DNA of 64,000 bases from Pseudomonas alliivorans (GTDB lineage Bacteria; Pseudomonadota; Gammaproteobacteria; Pseudomonadales; Pseudomonadaceae): assembly GCF_017826695.1 (NCBI RefSeq), contig NZ_JAFFZW010000004.1, positions 248,001-312,000 of the forward strand, given 5' to 3'. Within the stretch, counting starts at the first letter, position 1. The number at the start of each line of letters is the position of its first letter. Below the pieces are notes generated by a model. The model had not been told where the DNA came from, did not search any database, and saw only the letters and a program-made list of their open reading frames with translations. The position numbers were made by a program, and so were the translations under genes. Shown here piece after piece: positions 44,268-52,902 of the stretch.

Positions 44268-45746
44268 ATGGCTGATAAGCGAAAGATTTTCTGGTACGGC
44301 ACGGCGGGCGATAACGTTATCGAGAGCTTTTCCGGCGGCAATGACGTCATCTACGGTGGGGCGGGCTATGACTACATTGCCCCGGATCGGGGTGGCAACA
44401 ATGTGATTATTGGCGGAGCCGGGCGCGATGATCTGGTCGCCAACGGCACTGCCGTCTTCCGGTATCTTTCGCTGAAGGACAGTTACCTGAGTGCTGCTGG
44501 CAGCGATGAAAATGTCGACTGGATCTCGGGCTTCAATTCGAACAGGGACCGGCTTGATCTCACTGCGCTGGGTTTCACGGGGTTGGGTGACGGCACAAAC
44601 GGCACGCTCAAGGTCAGCACCGAGGGTGATTATGATCACACGTTCCTGAGAAGCTACGAGGCCGATGCAGACGGCAATACGTTTGTGCTGGAGTTCTTTG
44701 ATTCTGTGGACTTCAACGCCGCTAACTTCCAGCGTCTGATCGGCGGCAGCGAGGCGGCTGACACGGTTTCTGGAACATTGGCAGGCGCCGAGACGCTGAT
44801 GGGCTATGCAGGCAGGGACACGCTGTCGGGCCTGGCTGGAGACGACCGTCTGGTGGGCGGTGCGGGTGGCGACACATTGACGGGCGGGGACGGGGCTGAT
44901 GATTTTGTTTTCAGCGCGATCACGGACAGCGTTCACGCTACTTCAGGCATCCAGACGCGAGACCTGATCACTGATTTCAGTGCGGCTCAGGGTGACATCA
45001 TCGACCTGGCCGGTCTGAACTTCACGGGGCTGGGTAACGGTTACAACGGCACCTTGAAAGTCGAACTCAATGCCGCTGGCACTCAGACGATTCTGAAATC
45101 AATGGAAACCGATGCCGCTGGCAATCGATTCGAAGTGTTGTTCAACGGTGACCTTACCTTGGATCTGAACCGCAATGCCTTCGACTTCGGTAATCCCACC
45201 GGGCAGAAAGTGGTCAACAGCCTGACGCAGGACAATCTGGATGTCGTCGGAACCGCCGGGAACGACACGCTCAATGGCGGTGACTACGATGATCAACTGG
45301 TCGGGTTTCAAGGCAACGACCGGATCAACGTCGGTGCTGGCGACGACGTGATAGTGGGCGGTTATGGAAAGGACACCATCAGTGGTGGGGCAGGTCGGGA
45401 TATTTTCCTCTACTACAACGTCGAGGACAGTTACCGGACGGCAGATGGCAGTTATTCAGACCTGATTACCGACTTCGAAGATGGCGACGCCTTTTATATC
45501 CTCGATATAGGTTTGGAGCGTGACGGCAATGGTTACAACGGTACGCTGAAGGTTGAATACAACGAGGAGCAGGATCGTACTTACCTGCGTTCCTTCGAAA
45601 GCAACGCCAAGGGCCAGCAGTTCCAGGTGGCGCTCAGTGGCAATCATCAGAACATCCCTTTCCTGTTCGACGGGCTGTACCTGGATGAGTCGCCCATTCA
45701 TATCATCGGGGTCGATCCGACGAAGCCTCTGGATGTGTTTGGCTGA
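44268..45746 (+). CDS. RTX protein made of mannuronan-epimerase-type R-modules, no catalytic domain
   Basis: A 492-residue acidic protein with no signal peptide, starting MADKRKIFWYGTAGDNVI. It has three copies of an R-module: nonapeptide calcium-binding repeats (such as GGAGYDYI, GGAGGDTLTGGDGADDF, GAGDDVIVGGYGKDTI), followed by a segment with the pattern GxGxNGTLKV and a repeated (L)(R/K)S(Y/M/F)E(A/T/S) strand (about residues 115-150, 260-295, 415-450). This is the layout of AlgE C5-epimerase R-modules and of serralysin C-termini, yet there is no epimerase A-module or protease zinc site. Such a protein should be exported by a type I system; none is adjacent. Possibly an alginate- or calcium-binding matrix protein. 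Ribosome site CTGGAG precedes the ATG. Confidence 0.82.
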   Translation: MADKRKIFWYGTAGDNVIESFSGGNDVIYGGAGYDYIAPDRGGNNVIIGGAGRDDLVANGTAVFRYLSLKDSYLSAAGSDENVDWISGFNSNRDRLDLTALGFTGLGDGTNGTLKVSTEGDYDHTFLRSYEADADGNTFVLEFFDSVDFNAANFQRLIGGSEAADTVSGTLAGAETLMGYAGRDTLSGLAGDDRLVGGAGGDTLTGGDGADDFVFSAITDSVHATSGIQTRDLITDFSAAQGDIIDLAGLNFTGLGNGYNGTLKVELNAAGTQTILKSMETDAAGNRFEVLFNGDLTLDLNRNAFDFGNPTGQKVVNSLTQDNLDVVGTAGNDTLNGGDYDDQLVGFQGNDRINVGAGDDVIVGGYGKDTISGGAGRDIFLYYNVEDSYRTADGSYSDLITDFEDGDAFYILDIGLERDGNGYNGTLKVEYNEEQDRTYLRSFESNAKGQQFQVALSGNHQNIPFLFDGLYLDESPIHIIGVDPTKPLDVFG

Positions 45747-45919
45747 ATTGGAGCCCCTGTTTTAGCAACGATCAGGTGGCGGGAAAGAGCGTATTGATCG
45801 TTGGTGAGTACAGGTTGGTAGCAGGGCGATCACGCTTAACTGGACGTGATGTCCTGAAATCAGCCTTACAGACCTTGATAGACGCCGCTTTGAATGCTTG
45901 AACACACCTTACTCTCGTA

Positions 45920-46108
45920 ATGCCTGAAGTCTCGCATCGGCTGTTGCGCGTCCTCTGGCTGCGTTTCGATTCCAGAAGCGGTACTTGTCTGATGGCAGTT
46001 GTTTATAACGCGAGCACTCGGTTGCTGTTCGAAACGGTGGGCCACTACCAAGACTTTGCCACGATTGACTCGATCATTCGGTCGGTTCGGTTTGATGAGA
46101 AGAAATAG
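45920..46108 (+). pseudogene. Possible C-terminal remnant of an unidentified gene
   Basis: A 62-residue frame ending in LLFETVGHYQDFATIDSIIRSVRFDEKK (split: LLFETVGHYQDF and ATIDSIIRSVRF), which reads like a genuine protein C-terminus but has no start site or upstream continuation. It sits in the 445-base gap between the RTX gene and fumarase and is followed by a strong terminator. It is most likely a truncated gene left by deletion. Confidence 0.4.
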
Positions 46109-46140
46109 ATCGTTCCAACAGGGCGTTTGAAGATGAAATG

Positions 46141-46166
46141 AAAAACCCGGCGCTCGCCGGGTTTTT
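46141..46166. terminator. Strong bidirectional terminator
   Basis: AAAAACCCGGC (46141-46151) and GCCGGGTTTTT (46156-46166) form an 11-bp stem with a 4-base loop and a T-run on both strands. It ends fumarase transcription on the minus strand and anything reading from the RTX side on the plus strand. Confidence 0.93.
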
Positions 46167-46191
46167 CATGTCTTGCTGTGCACGGTATGAC

Positions 46192-47715
46192 TTACTGCAC
46201 TTCCACCGCCAGACTGTCGCTGATCTTCTTCTGCCAGATCGCGGGGCCGGTGATGTGGACGGACTCGCCGTTGCTGTCGACGGCAACGGTCACCGGCATG
46301 TCCTTGACCTCGAACTCGTAGATGGCTTCCATGCCCAGTTCGGCAAAGGCAACGATCTTGGATTTCTTGATCGCCTGGGCGACGAGGTAGGCGGCGCCGC
46401 CGACGGCCATCAGGTAGACGGCTTTGTGGTCACGAATGGCTTCGATGGCAGTCGGGCCGCGCTCGGATTTGCCGATCATGCCCAGCAGGCCGGTCTGGTC
46501 GAGGATCTGACGGGTGAATTTGTCCATGCGCGTGGCGGTGGTCGGGCCAGCCGGGCCAACGACTTCTTCGCGCACCGGATCAACCGGGCCGACGTAGTAG
46601 ATGAAGCGACCCTTGAGGTCGACCGGCAGAGTCTCGCCCTTGTTGAGCATCTCGACCATGCGCTTGTGCGCGGCGTCGCGGCCGGTGAGCATCTTGCCGT
46701 TGAGCAGGACGGTTTCGCCCGGCTTCCAGCTCTGCACTTCTTCCGGGGTCAGGGTGTCGAGGTTGACGCGGCGGGCCGATGGGCCGGCTTCCCAGACGAT
46801 TTCCGGGTAGGCGTCCAGCGATGGCGCTTCGAGCGAGGCCGGACCTGTGCCGTCGAGCACGAAGTGAGCGTGGCGAGTGGCGGCGCAGTTGGGGATCATG
46901 CACACCGGCAGCGAGGCGGCGTGGGTCGGGTAGTCCATGATCTTGACGTCAAGCACGGTGGTCAGACCGCCCAGACCCTGAGCGCCGATGCCCAGCTGGT
47001 TGACCTTCTCGAACAGCTCCAGACGCATCTCTTCGATACGGTTCTGCGGGCCGCGGGCCTTGAGCTCGTGAATGTCGATGGATTCCATCAACACTTCCTT
47101 GGCCATGACCGCTGCCTTCTCGGCGGTGCCGCCAATGCCGATGCCAAGCATGCCCGGTGGGCACCAGCCCGCGCCCATGGTCGGTACGGTTTTCAGCACC
47201 CAGTCGACGATCGAGTCGGACGGGTTGAGCATCGCCATCTTCGATTTGTTTTCCGAACCGCCGCCCTTGGCCGCCACGTCCACTTCCACGGTGTTGCCCG
47301 GAACGATGGAGTAGTGAATGACCGCAGGGGTATTGTCCTTGGTGTTCTTGCGAGCACCGGCCGGGTCGGCCAGGATCGAAGCGCGCAGCACGTTTTCAGG
47401 CAGGTTGTAGGCGCGACGCACGCCTTCGTTGATCATGTCGTCCAGGCCCATGGTGGCGCCGTCCCAGCGTACGTCCATGCCGACACGTACGAACACGGTG
47501 ACGATGCCGGTGTCCTGGCAGATAGGGCGATGACCGGTCGCGCACATGCGCGAGTTGATCAGAATCTGGGCGATGGAGTCGCGGGCGGCGGGCGATTCTT
47601 CACGCAGATACGCCTCGTGCATGGCCTGGATGAAATCCACGGGGTGGTAGTAGGAAATGAATTGCAGGGCGTCTGCAACGCTCTGAATCAGGTCGTCTTG
47701 CTTGATCACGGTCAT
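46192..47715 (-). CDS. fumA: Fumarate hydratase class I (iron-sulfur)
   Basis: A 507-residue class I fumarase that hydrates fumarate to malate in the TCA cycle using an oxygen-sensitive [4Fe-4S] cluster. Cys residues for the cluster are seen in RPICQDTGIV (about 66), PVCMIPNCAA (about 280-285) and GWCPPGMLG (about 187). N- and C-terminal halves correspond to the fused alpha and beta parts (ITGPAIWQKK near the end). It stands alone and is divergent from a ferredoxin reductase gene. The P. aeruginosa counterpart is PA4333. Confidence 0.95.
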   Translation of the reverse strand: MTVIKQDDLIQSVADALQFISYYHPVDFIQAMHEAYLREESPAARDSIAQILINSRMCATGHRPICQDTGIVTVFVRVGMDVRWDGATMGLDDMINEGVRRAYNLPENVLRASILADPAGARKNTKDNTPAVIHYSIVPGNTVEVDVAAKGGGSENKSKMAMLNPSDSIVDWVLKTVPTMGAGWCPPGMLGIGIGGTAEKAAVMAKEVLMESIDIHELKARGPQNRIEEMRLELFEKVNQLGIGAQGLGGLTTVLDVKIMDYPTHAASLPVCMIPNCAATRHAHFVLDGTGPASLEAPSLDAYPEIVWEAGPSARRVNLDTLTPEEVQSWKPGETVLLNGKMLTGRDAAHKRMVEMLNKGETLPVDLKGRFIYYVGPVDPVREEVVGPAGPTTATRMDKFTRQILDQTGLLGMIGKSERGPTAIEAIRDHKAVYLMAVGGAAYLVAQAIKKSKIVAFAELGMEAIYEFEVKDMPVTVAVDSNGESVHITGPAIWQKKISDSLAVEVQ

Positions 47716-47894
47716 GCGGCGCGCTCCTCTGTAAGGACGGGAACATTCAATTACGCTATCGGCGACAGTCGGGGACTGCGGCTTGAACCAGAGCTGTCAG
47801 GGTAGCCGTAGCGGGCGCAAAAAGGCGCGGCAGTATAACCTGCCCGACAGGCCAGTCTGTACAATCGCCGTTATTTTCTGCACGGGGCGCCTTG

Positions 47895-48833
47895 ATGCCG
47901 CATTTGCACGTCGGTGACCGCAGCTGGGCGGTCAGCGAAGCCAGTAATCTGCTCGATGCCCTGAATCAGGCCGGTGTGTCTGTGCCTTACAGTTGTCGGG
48001 CTGGCAGTTGCCACGCGTGTCTGGTGCGCTGCGTGAAGGGTGATCCGCTCGACGCATTGCCTGAGGCGTTGCCTGCCGAAAAGCGTCAGCAAGGCTGGCG
48101 TCTGGCGTGCCAGTGCAAGGTGGTCCAAGACCTCACGGTCGAAGTGTTCGACCCGTTGCTGGACGGTATGCCAGCAACGGTCCAGGGCTGCGACTGGCTC
48201 AGCCCGACGGTGATGCGTTTGCGACTGGAACCGGGCAAGCCGCTGCGTTATCGCGCAGGGCAGCACCAGGTGCTGTGGACCGAGAAGGGCGTGGCGCGGC
48301 CGTACTCGCTGGCGAGCCTGCCGGGTGAAGATACCTTTCTGGAGTTTCATCTGGATTGTCGACAACCCGGCGCCTTCTGTGACCATGCGCGTCAGCTGCA
48401 GGTCGGCGATGAGCTGAGACTCGGCGAACTGCGTGGCGGGGCGTTGCGTTACGACCCGGACTGGCAGGACAAGCCCTTGCTGCTGTTGGCGGCGGGCACC
48501 GGGCTTGGGCCGTTGTGGGGAATCCTGCGCGAGGCGTTGCGTCAGGAGCATCAGGGCGCGATTCGGTTGATCCATCTGGCGCATGACGAACAGGCGCATT
48601 ATCTGAAGGCCGAGTTGCAGGCGTTGGCTGTCCGGTGTCCGAACGTGCAGGTTCAGTTGATCACTCAAGAAACGCTTCAAGACGCGCTGGCCGGGCTGCG
48701 CATGCTGTCGCGGCATGCCATGGCGCTGGTGTGCGGCAGTCCCGAGAGTGTCGAGGTGTTTGCCAAGCGGCTTTACCTGGCCGGGCTGCCGCGCAATCAG
48801 TTGCTGGCGGATGTGTTTGTCGGGCGGGAGTGA
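47895..48833 (+). CDS. Ferredoxin-dependent oxidoreductase, 2Fe-2S N-terminal domain fused to FNR
   Basis: A 312-residue electron-transfer flavoprotein. The N-terminal plant-type ferredoxin domain has the cluster motif YSCRAGSCHACLVR and the fourth Cys at WRLACQC (about residues 34-75). The FNR domain follows, with RPYSLASLP for FAD, AAGTGLGPLWG for NAD(P)H, and VCGSPE. It resembles the reductase component of oxygenases, but no oxygenase gene is adjacent. It is divergent from fumarase and is conserved at this locus (PA4331 region). Confidence 0.88.
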   Translation: MPHLHVGDRSWAVSEASNLLDALNQAGVSVPYSCRAGSCHACLVRCVKGDPLDALPEALPAEKRQQGWRLACQCKVVQDLTVEVFDPLLDGMPATVQGCDWLSPTVMRLRLEPGKPLRYRAGQHQVLWTEKGVARPYSLASLPGEDTFLEFHLDCRQPGAFCDHARQLQVGDELRLGELRGGALRYDPDWQDKPLLLLAAGTGLGPLWGILREALRQEHQGAIRLIHLAHDEQAHYLKAELQALAVRCPNVQVQLITQETLQDALAGLRMLSRHAMALVCGSPESVEVFAKRLYLAGLPRNQLLADVFVGRE

Positions 48834-48834
48834 C

Positions 48835-48851
48835 GTGACGCGGAGCATCAC
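48835..48851. repeat. REP-like palindrome, copy 2
   Basis: GTGACGC-GGA-GCATCAC, a palindrome with one mismatch, followed by GGGCTG. It matches the copy at 35647-35663. It lies directly after the ferredoxin reductase stop, a common site for REP elements. Confidence 0.55.
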
Positions 48852-48930
48852 GGGCTGAGTGCCCTGATCCTTCCAGTCCAGCGGGGTAACGCCTCTCGGG
48901 ACGCTCTGCATCCGCTCTCAAGGTCCATGA

Positions 48931-48962
48931 AAAAGCCCCGGCTCTCGCGAGTCGGGGCTTTT
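48931..48962. terminator. Bidirectional terminator between reductase and pykA
   Basis: AAAAGCCCCG (48931-48940) pairs with CGGGGCTTTT (48953-48962), with an inner CTC/GAG continuation and loop TCGC. T-runs follow on both strands. It serves the convergent pair. Confidence 0.9.
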
Positions 48963-48979
48963 GCATGTTGCGCTGTACG

Positions 48980-50431
48980 TCAGACCAATGGATCGCCGAC
49001 GTGCAGGATCTTCATGCCGTTGGTGCCACCGATGGTGTGGTAGCTGTCGCCTTTGGTCAGGATGACCCAGTCACCTTGCTCGACCAGACCGCGCTTGAGC
49101 AGCTCGTCAACGGCTGCCTGACTGACCTGACCTGGTGGCAGGGCTGCCGGGTCGAACGGTACGGTGTAGACGCCACGGAACATCGCCGCGCGGGCCTGAG
49201 TGCCACGGTGCGGTGAGAACGCATAGATCGGTACCGAAGAGCGAATGCGCGACATGATCAGCGGGGTGTAGCCGCTTTCAGTCAATGCGATGATCGCTTT
49301 CACGCCGGGGAAGTGGTTGGCGGTGTACATGGCTGCCAGCGCGATGCTTTCGTCACAACGGGTGAACGAGTGGCCGATGCGGTGGCTGGAGGTCTTGCCG
49401 GTCGGGTGCTTTTCAGCGCCGACGCAGATGCGCGCCATGGCCTGAACCGCCTCGATCGGATAGGAGCCTGCCGCACTTTCAGCCGACAGCATGACGGCGT
49501 CGGTGTAGTCGAGCACGGCGTTGGCCACGTCGGACACTTCGGCGCGGGTCGGCATGGGGCTGGAGATCATCGACTCCATCATCTGCGTCGCAACGATCAC
49601 CGCTTTGTTGTGGCGACGGGCGTGCAGAATGATGCGTTTCTGAACGCCGACCAGTTCGGCATCGCCGATTTCCACACCCAGGTCGCCACGGGCAACCATG
49701 ACGGCGTCACTGGCGCGGATCAGTTCGTCGAGCACTTCGTCGTTGGCAACCGCTTCGGCGCGTTCGATCTTGGCGACCAGCCAGGCAGTGCCGCCGGATT
49801 CGTCACGCAGCTTGCGGGCGTATTCCATGTCGGCAGCGTCGCGCGGGAAAGAAACGGCCAGATAGTCCAGGTCCATTTCCGCAGCGAGTTTGATGTCCTG
49901 CTTGTCTTTTTCAGTCAGCGCAGGCGCTGTCAGGCCACCGCCGCGACGGTTGATGCCTTTGTGGTCCGACAGCGGGCCACCGATCAGGACGGTGCAGTGC
50001 AGTTCGTCAGCGGTCTGAGTGTCGACGCGCATGACCACGCGACCGTCGTCGAGCAACAGCTCGTCGCCCACGCCGCAATCCTTGACCAGATCCGGGTAGT
50101 CGATACCCACGATCTGCTGGTTGCCACCGGTCAACGGGTGAGCGGTGGAGAAGGTGAACTTGTCACCCACTTTCAGCTCTATCCGCTTGTCGGTGAACTT
50201 GGCGATACGGATCTTGGGACCTTGCAGGTCGCCCAGCAGAGCGACGAAGCGCCCGTGTCTGGCGGCGATGTCACGGATCAGTTTGGCGCGAGCCTTATGC
50301 TCATCCGGGGTGCCGTGGGAGAAGTTCAGACGAGCAACATCAAGACCCGAGAGGATCAGTTGTTCGATGACTTCCGGCGAGTTGCTGGCAGGGCCAAGTG
50401 TGGCGACGATTTTGGTGCGGCGAACGGTCAT
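48980..50431 (-). CDS. pykA: Pyruvate kinase
   Basis: A 483-residue pyruvate kinase converting phosphoenolpyruvate and ADP to pyruvate and ATP. It has the N-terminal TKIVATLGPAS, ARLNFSHGTPDEHK, the active-site block LVAKIERAEAVAN (about residue 220) and MVARGDLGVEIG. The C-terminal regulatory domain is present. AAGGAG lies 7 bases upstream of the ATG at 50431, preferred over a TTG six bases before. In P. aeruginosa the gene at this locus is pykA (PA4329). No neighbouring sugar genes are present. Confidence 0.95.
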   Translation of the reverse strand: MTVRRTKIVATLGPASNSPEVIEQLILSGLDVARLNFSHGTPDEHKARAKLIRDIAARHGRFVALLGDLQGPKIRIAKFTDKRIELKVGDKFTFSTAHPLTGGNQQIVGIDYPDLVKDCGVGDELLLDDGRVVMRVDTQTADELHCTVLIGGPLSDHKGINRRGGGLTAPALTEKDKQDIKLAAEMDLDYLAVSFPRDAADMEYARKLRDESGGTAWLVAKIERAEAVANDEVLDELIRASDAVMVARGDLGVEIGDAELVGVQKRIILHARRHNKAVIVATQMMESMISSPMPTRAEVSDVANAVLDYTDAVMLSAESAAGSYPIEAVQAMARICVGAEKHPTGKTSSHRIGHSFTRCDESIALAAMYTANHFPGVKAIIALTESGYTPLIMSRIRSSVPIYAFSPHRGTQARAAMFRGVYTVPFDPAALPPGQVSQAAVDELLKRGLVEQGDWVILTKGDSYHTIGGTNGMKILHVGDPLV

Positions 50432-50607
50432 GCACAAACTCCTTAATTGAAGCGCAGCGAGAGGCTACTCCTGTCTGGGTCTTTAGTCATTGTTCCTTTG
50501 CACTACCTTGCTGCTGGCAGGCAGGGCAATCGGCTGACGGCCGGTGCTCGATCGGCCTGAAGAAATTGGATGTCGAGCCGATAAATGGCAGAGAACAGGA
50601 GAGTCCC

Positions 50608-50982
50608 ATGCGTATTGTAACGATTGTTGTATTACTGGCTGCGGTCAGCGGTTGCACCCGTTGGGCAATGAACTCCAATCTGGATCATGCCTATCGTGCT
50701 TATCAGGAAGGCGATTGCGACCGCGTGATGCTCGACCTATCCAAGGTTGAACGTCAGAGTCGCGAGCGGCGTTATGTCCAGCCTGAGGTCTCGATGTTGC
50801 GCGGGCAGTGCCTGGAGCGACAGAAGCTCTACGTCGATGCGGCACAGACTTACCAGTTTCTGATGAATCAGTATCCGGCCAGTGAATACGCGTACCGTGC
50901 GAAGGCCCGGCTCGACACCCTGGCACAATTGGGTCACTACCCGCCGGCCCAGCCCGCGAGAGCGATCCCTGCCTCAAAATAA
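50608..50982 (+). CDS. Small TPR-like outer-membrane lipoprotein
   Basis: A 124-residue lipoprotein with lipobox LAAVSGC (Cys at about residue 16) and helical repeats with HAYRAYQEGDCDRVMLDL and QTYQFLMNQYPASEYAYRAKARL, the latter typical of BamD/YbgF-like TPR folds (xxYxxxxxxYPxSxYA). It is divergent from pykA. AGGAGAG precedes the ATG. Role not known; a scaffold in the envelope is likely. Confidence 0.82.
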   Translation: MRIVTIVVLLAAVSGCTRWAMNSNLDHAYRAYQEGDCDRVMLDLSKVERQSRERRYVQPEVSMLRGQCLERQKLYVDAAQTYQFLMNQYPASEYAYRAKARLDTLAQLGHYPPAQPARAIPASK

Positions 50983-51063
50983 TTACACCCGATTGGATGA
51001 TTGGTGTCGTTTACGGGTGGATGTTGGAAAGATTTGCGCTAGGCTGACTGTCAAGGGAATGAA

Positions 51064-51125
51064 AGAGCCTGAAGGCTCTGGTCTTAAGGAGTTCCTGCGG
51101 CACTGCCATTGTTGAACGCCGCAGG
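51064..51125 (+). other. Two hairpins upstream of the PilZ gene
   Basis: AGAGCC-TGAA-GGCTCT (51064-51079) and CCTGCGGC (51094-51101) with GCCGCAGG (51118-51125), 8 bp with a 16-base loop. Neither is followed by a T-run. They lie 50-110 bases before the PilZ start and could be a structured leader or an inefficient terminator for the lipoprotein gene. Confidence 0.4.
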
Positions 51126-51174
51126 ATCAAAGTTCTACGTGACCATGCTCACTGGTCTCTGAAGGCGGCCTGCC

Positions 51175-51534
51175 ATGTTAAAAGAGCGAAAAATCGAACG
51201 ACACCAATTGCAGGAATATCTTCAGGTTTTCAATAGGCACACCGACCGACCACTCGGTTGTCTGGGTAACGTCTCGGAAGAGGGGCTGATGCTGATCAGC
51301 AGTATTCCTCTGCTGGTTGGTGCCAGGTTTGATTTGCGTGTGAAGATGCCCCGTGGTGAGGGGATGAAGACCATTGACGTCAGCGCGACGTGCTTGTGGT
51401 GTCATGAAGATGAGACACCCGGCTGCTACGACTCCGGTTTCGAGCTCTTCGAGATATCCACGGATTATCTCGAGTTGGTTCATATCCTGCGGCAGTATTT
51501 CTGTTTCTACCCGCCCCTTGAGGCTTCGGCCTGA
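51175..51534 (+). CDS. PilZ-domain protein
   Basis: A 119-residue single-domain PilZ protein. It has RKIERHQLQEYLQVF at the N-terminus (with the arginine pair of the c-di-GMP site) and NVSEEGLML, which fits the (D/N)xSxxG motif, so it may bind c-di-GMP. The last part (GFELFEISTDYLELVHIL) is typical. GAAGG lies upstream of the ATG. A homologous PilZ gene lies at the same place in P. aeruginosa (PA4324). The target is unknown. Confidence 0.87.
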   Translation: MLKERKIERHQLQEYLQVFNRHTDRPLGCLGNVSEEGLMLISSIPLLVGARFDLRVKMPRGEGMKTIDVSATCLWCHEDETPGCYDSGFELFEISTDYLELVHILRQYFCFYPPLEASA

Positions 51535-51558
51535 CAGGCCAACAGTCGGAAAAGCGGG

Positions 51559-52902
51559 TCAGAGCGTTCCCGCTTTCTTCCAGCCAAGATAGCGAGTCAC
51601 CAATTGTGCGCCCAGTTCTCCTGGGCGTACGTCCACCACATTGATGCCATGCGCGACCATCCGGTCGTGCAGCGTCGTACGCGCGTTCAGAAAGCTGACC
51701 GCTCCGCAGTAGCTCAGCGCCTCATCGTGGGTCTGCACCGGAGCGTGACGCAGGCTGTCGAGCACCTCTTCCCGCAGGCTTGCAACCAGCACACGATGCC
51801 TGCGCGCCAGCTGATTGACCGCCGCCAGCAGTTCATCGTCGTCTTCATCGCGCAGATTGGTGATCACGACCACCAGAGAGCGCCGCTTCTGTCGGGCCAG
51901 CAAATGGCGAGCGGCGGCGCTGTAATCGGCGGGTCGCTGTGTGGTCTGCAGGTCATAGACGGTATTGAGCAACAGATTCAATTGACCGTGGCCTTTGACC
52001 GGCGACAGATAGCGATCCTTGTCGCCGGCAAAGGTCATCAGGCCGACGGCGTCGCCCTGACGCAACGCCACGTAACCGAGCAGCAGGCAGGCATTGAGTG
52101 CGTGATCGAAATGGGACAGGTCGCCGTCCTGGCTGCGCATGCGTCGTCCGCAGTCGAGCATGAACACGATCTGCTGGTCTCGCTCGTCCTGGTACTCCCG
52201 CGCAATCGGTGAGCGCTGGCGGGCCGTGGCTTTCCAGTCGATCTGCCGCAGGCTGTCGCCTTCGCGAAATTCGCGCAGTTGGTTGAATTCCAGCCCCAGG
52301 CCACGGCGCTGCGACTGACGCACACCGATCTGGCTGAGCCAGTTGTCCACTGCGAGCAGTTGACCGTCGTAAAGACGGGCAAAGTCCGGGTAAACGCGAG
52401 TACTGCCCGGCAGTGCGAGGCGACGTCGGGCGGACCACAGACGCAAGCCGCTGCGCAACGCCAGTTCGCAACGTTCAAAGGTGAAATGGCCTCGCTTGAT
52501 GGGCCGTATCCGATAGCCAAGCGTAGCCTTTGCGTGTCGAGCCACTTCGATGGACTGCGGCAGGTCCTCGGACTCCATTCCGGGGGGCAGGTGATCGATG
52601 ACGCGTAGTGTCAGTACAGCACCGCCAGCGTGTTCGATGTCCAGTCTTATCTCGTTCCAGCGGTTCAATGCCAGGCTGCCCGGCAGATGACGGTGCAGGC
52701 GTGGGGAGGGCTGGTGTGTCAGGCGAAATCCGTCGAAAACGCTCACGCCCGCAAGCGCCAGCAATGCGCCCCAATAAAGGGTGTCGAGCTGCTTCGGATA
52801 ATCGATCCCAAGCGCGTGGAGTATGCCGAGCAGCACGGCTGCGCCTGCAAGCACACCCAGCCAGCCCAGCAGCAGGGTCGACGGCCTCAATACCTGTTTC
52901 AA
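51559..52902 (-). CDS. DUF58 protein
   Basis: A 447-residue protein with two N-terminal TM helices (about residues 8-30 and 38-58) and a DUF58 domain (EFNQLREFREGDSLRQIDWK, shown here as REFREGDSLRQIDW; about 210-230), followed by a von Willebrand-like segment with VFMLDCGRRM. DUF58 proteins pair with MoxR ATPases, probably in membrane-protein or envelope quality control. Its start overlaps the moxR stop (ATGA), so the two are translationally coupled. Confidence 0.9.
   Translation of the reverse strand: MKQVLRPSTLLLGWLGVLAGAAVLLGILHALGIDYPKQLDTLYWGALLALAGVSVFDGFRLTHQPSPRLHRHLPGSLALNRWNEIRLDIEHAGGAVLTLRVIDHLPPGMESEDLPQSIEVARHAKATLGYRIRPIKRGHFTFERCELALRSGLRLWSARRRLALPGSTRVYPDFARLYDGQLLAVDNWLSQIGVRQSQRRGLGLEFNQLREFREGDSLRQIDWKATARQRSPIAREYQDERDQQIVFMLDCGRRMRSQDGDLSHFDHALNACLLLGYVALRQGDAVGLMTFAGDKDRYLSPVKGHGQLNLLLNTVYDLQTTQRPADYSAAARHLLARQKRRSLVVVITNLRDEDDDELLAAVNQLARRHRVLVASLREEVLDSLRHAPVQTHDEALSYCGAVSFLNARTTLHDRMVAHGINVVDVRPGELGAQLVTRYLGWKKAGTL

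Noticed and set aside
46138..47805. 555-residue plus-strand frame opposite fumarase
   Set aside because: Starts inside a terminator hairpin and is the reverse shadow of a conserved enzyme.
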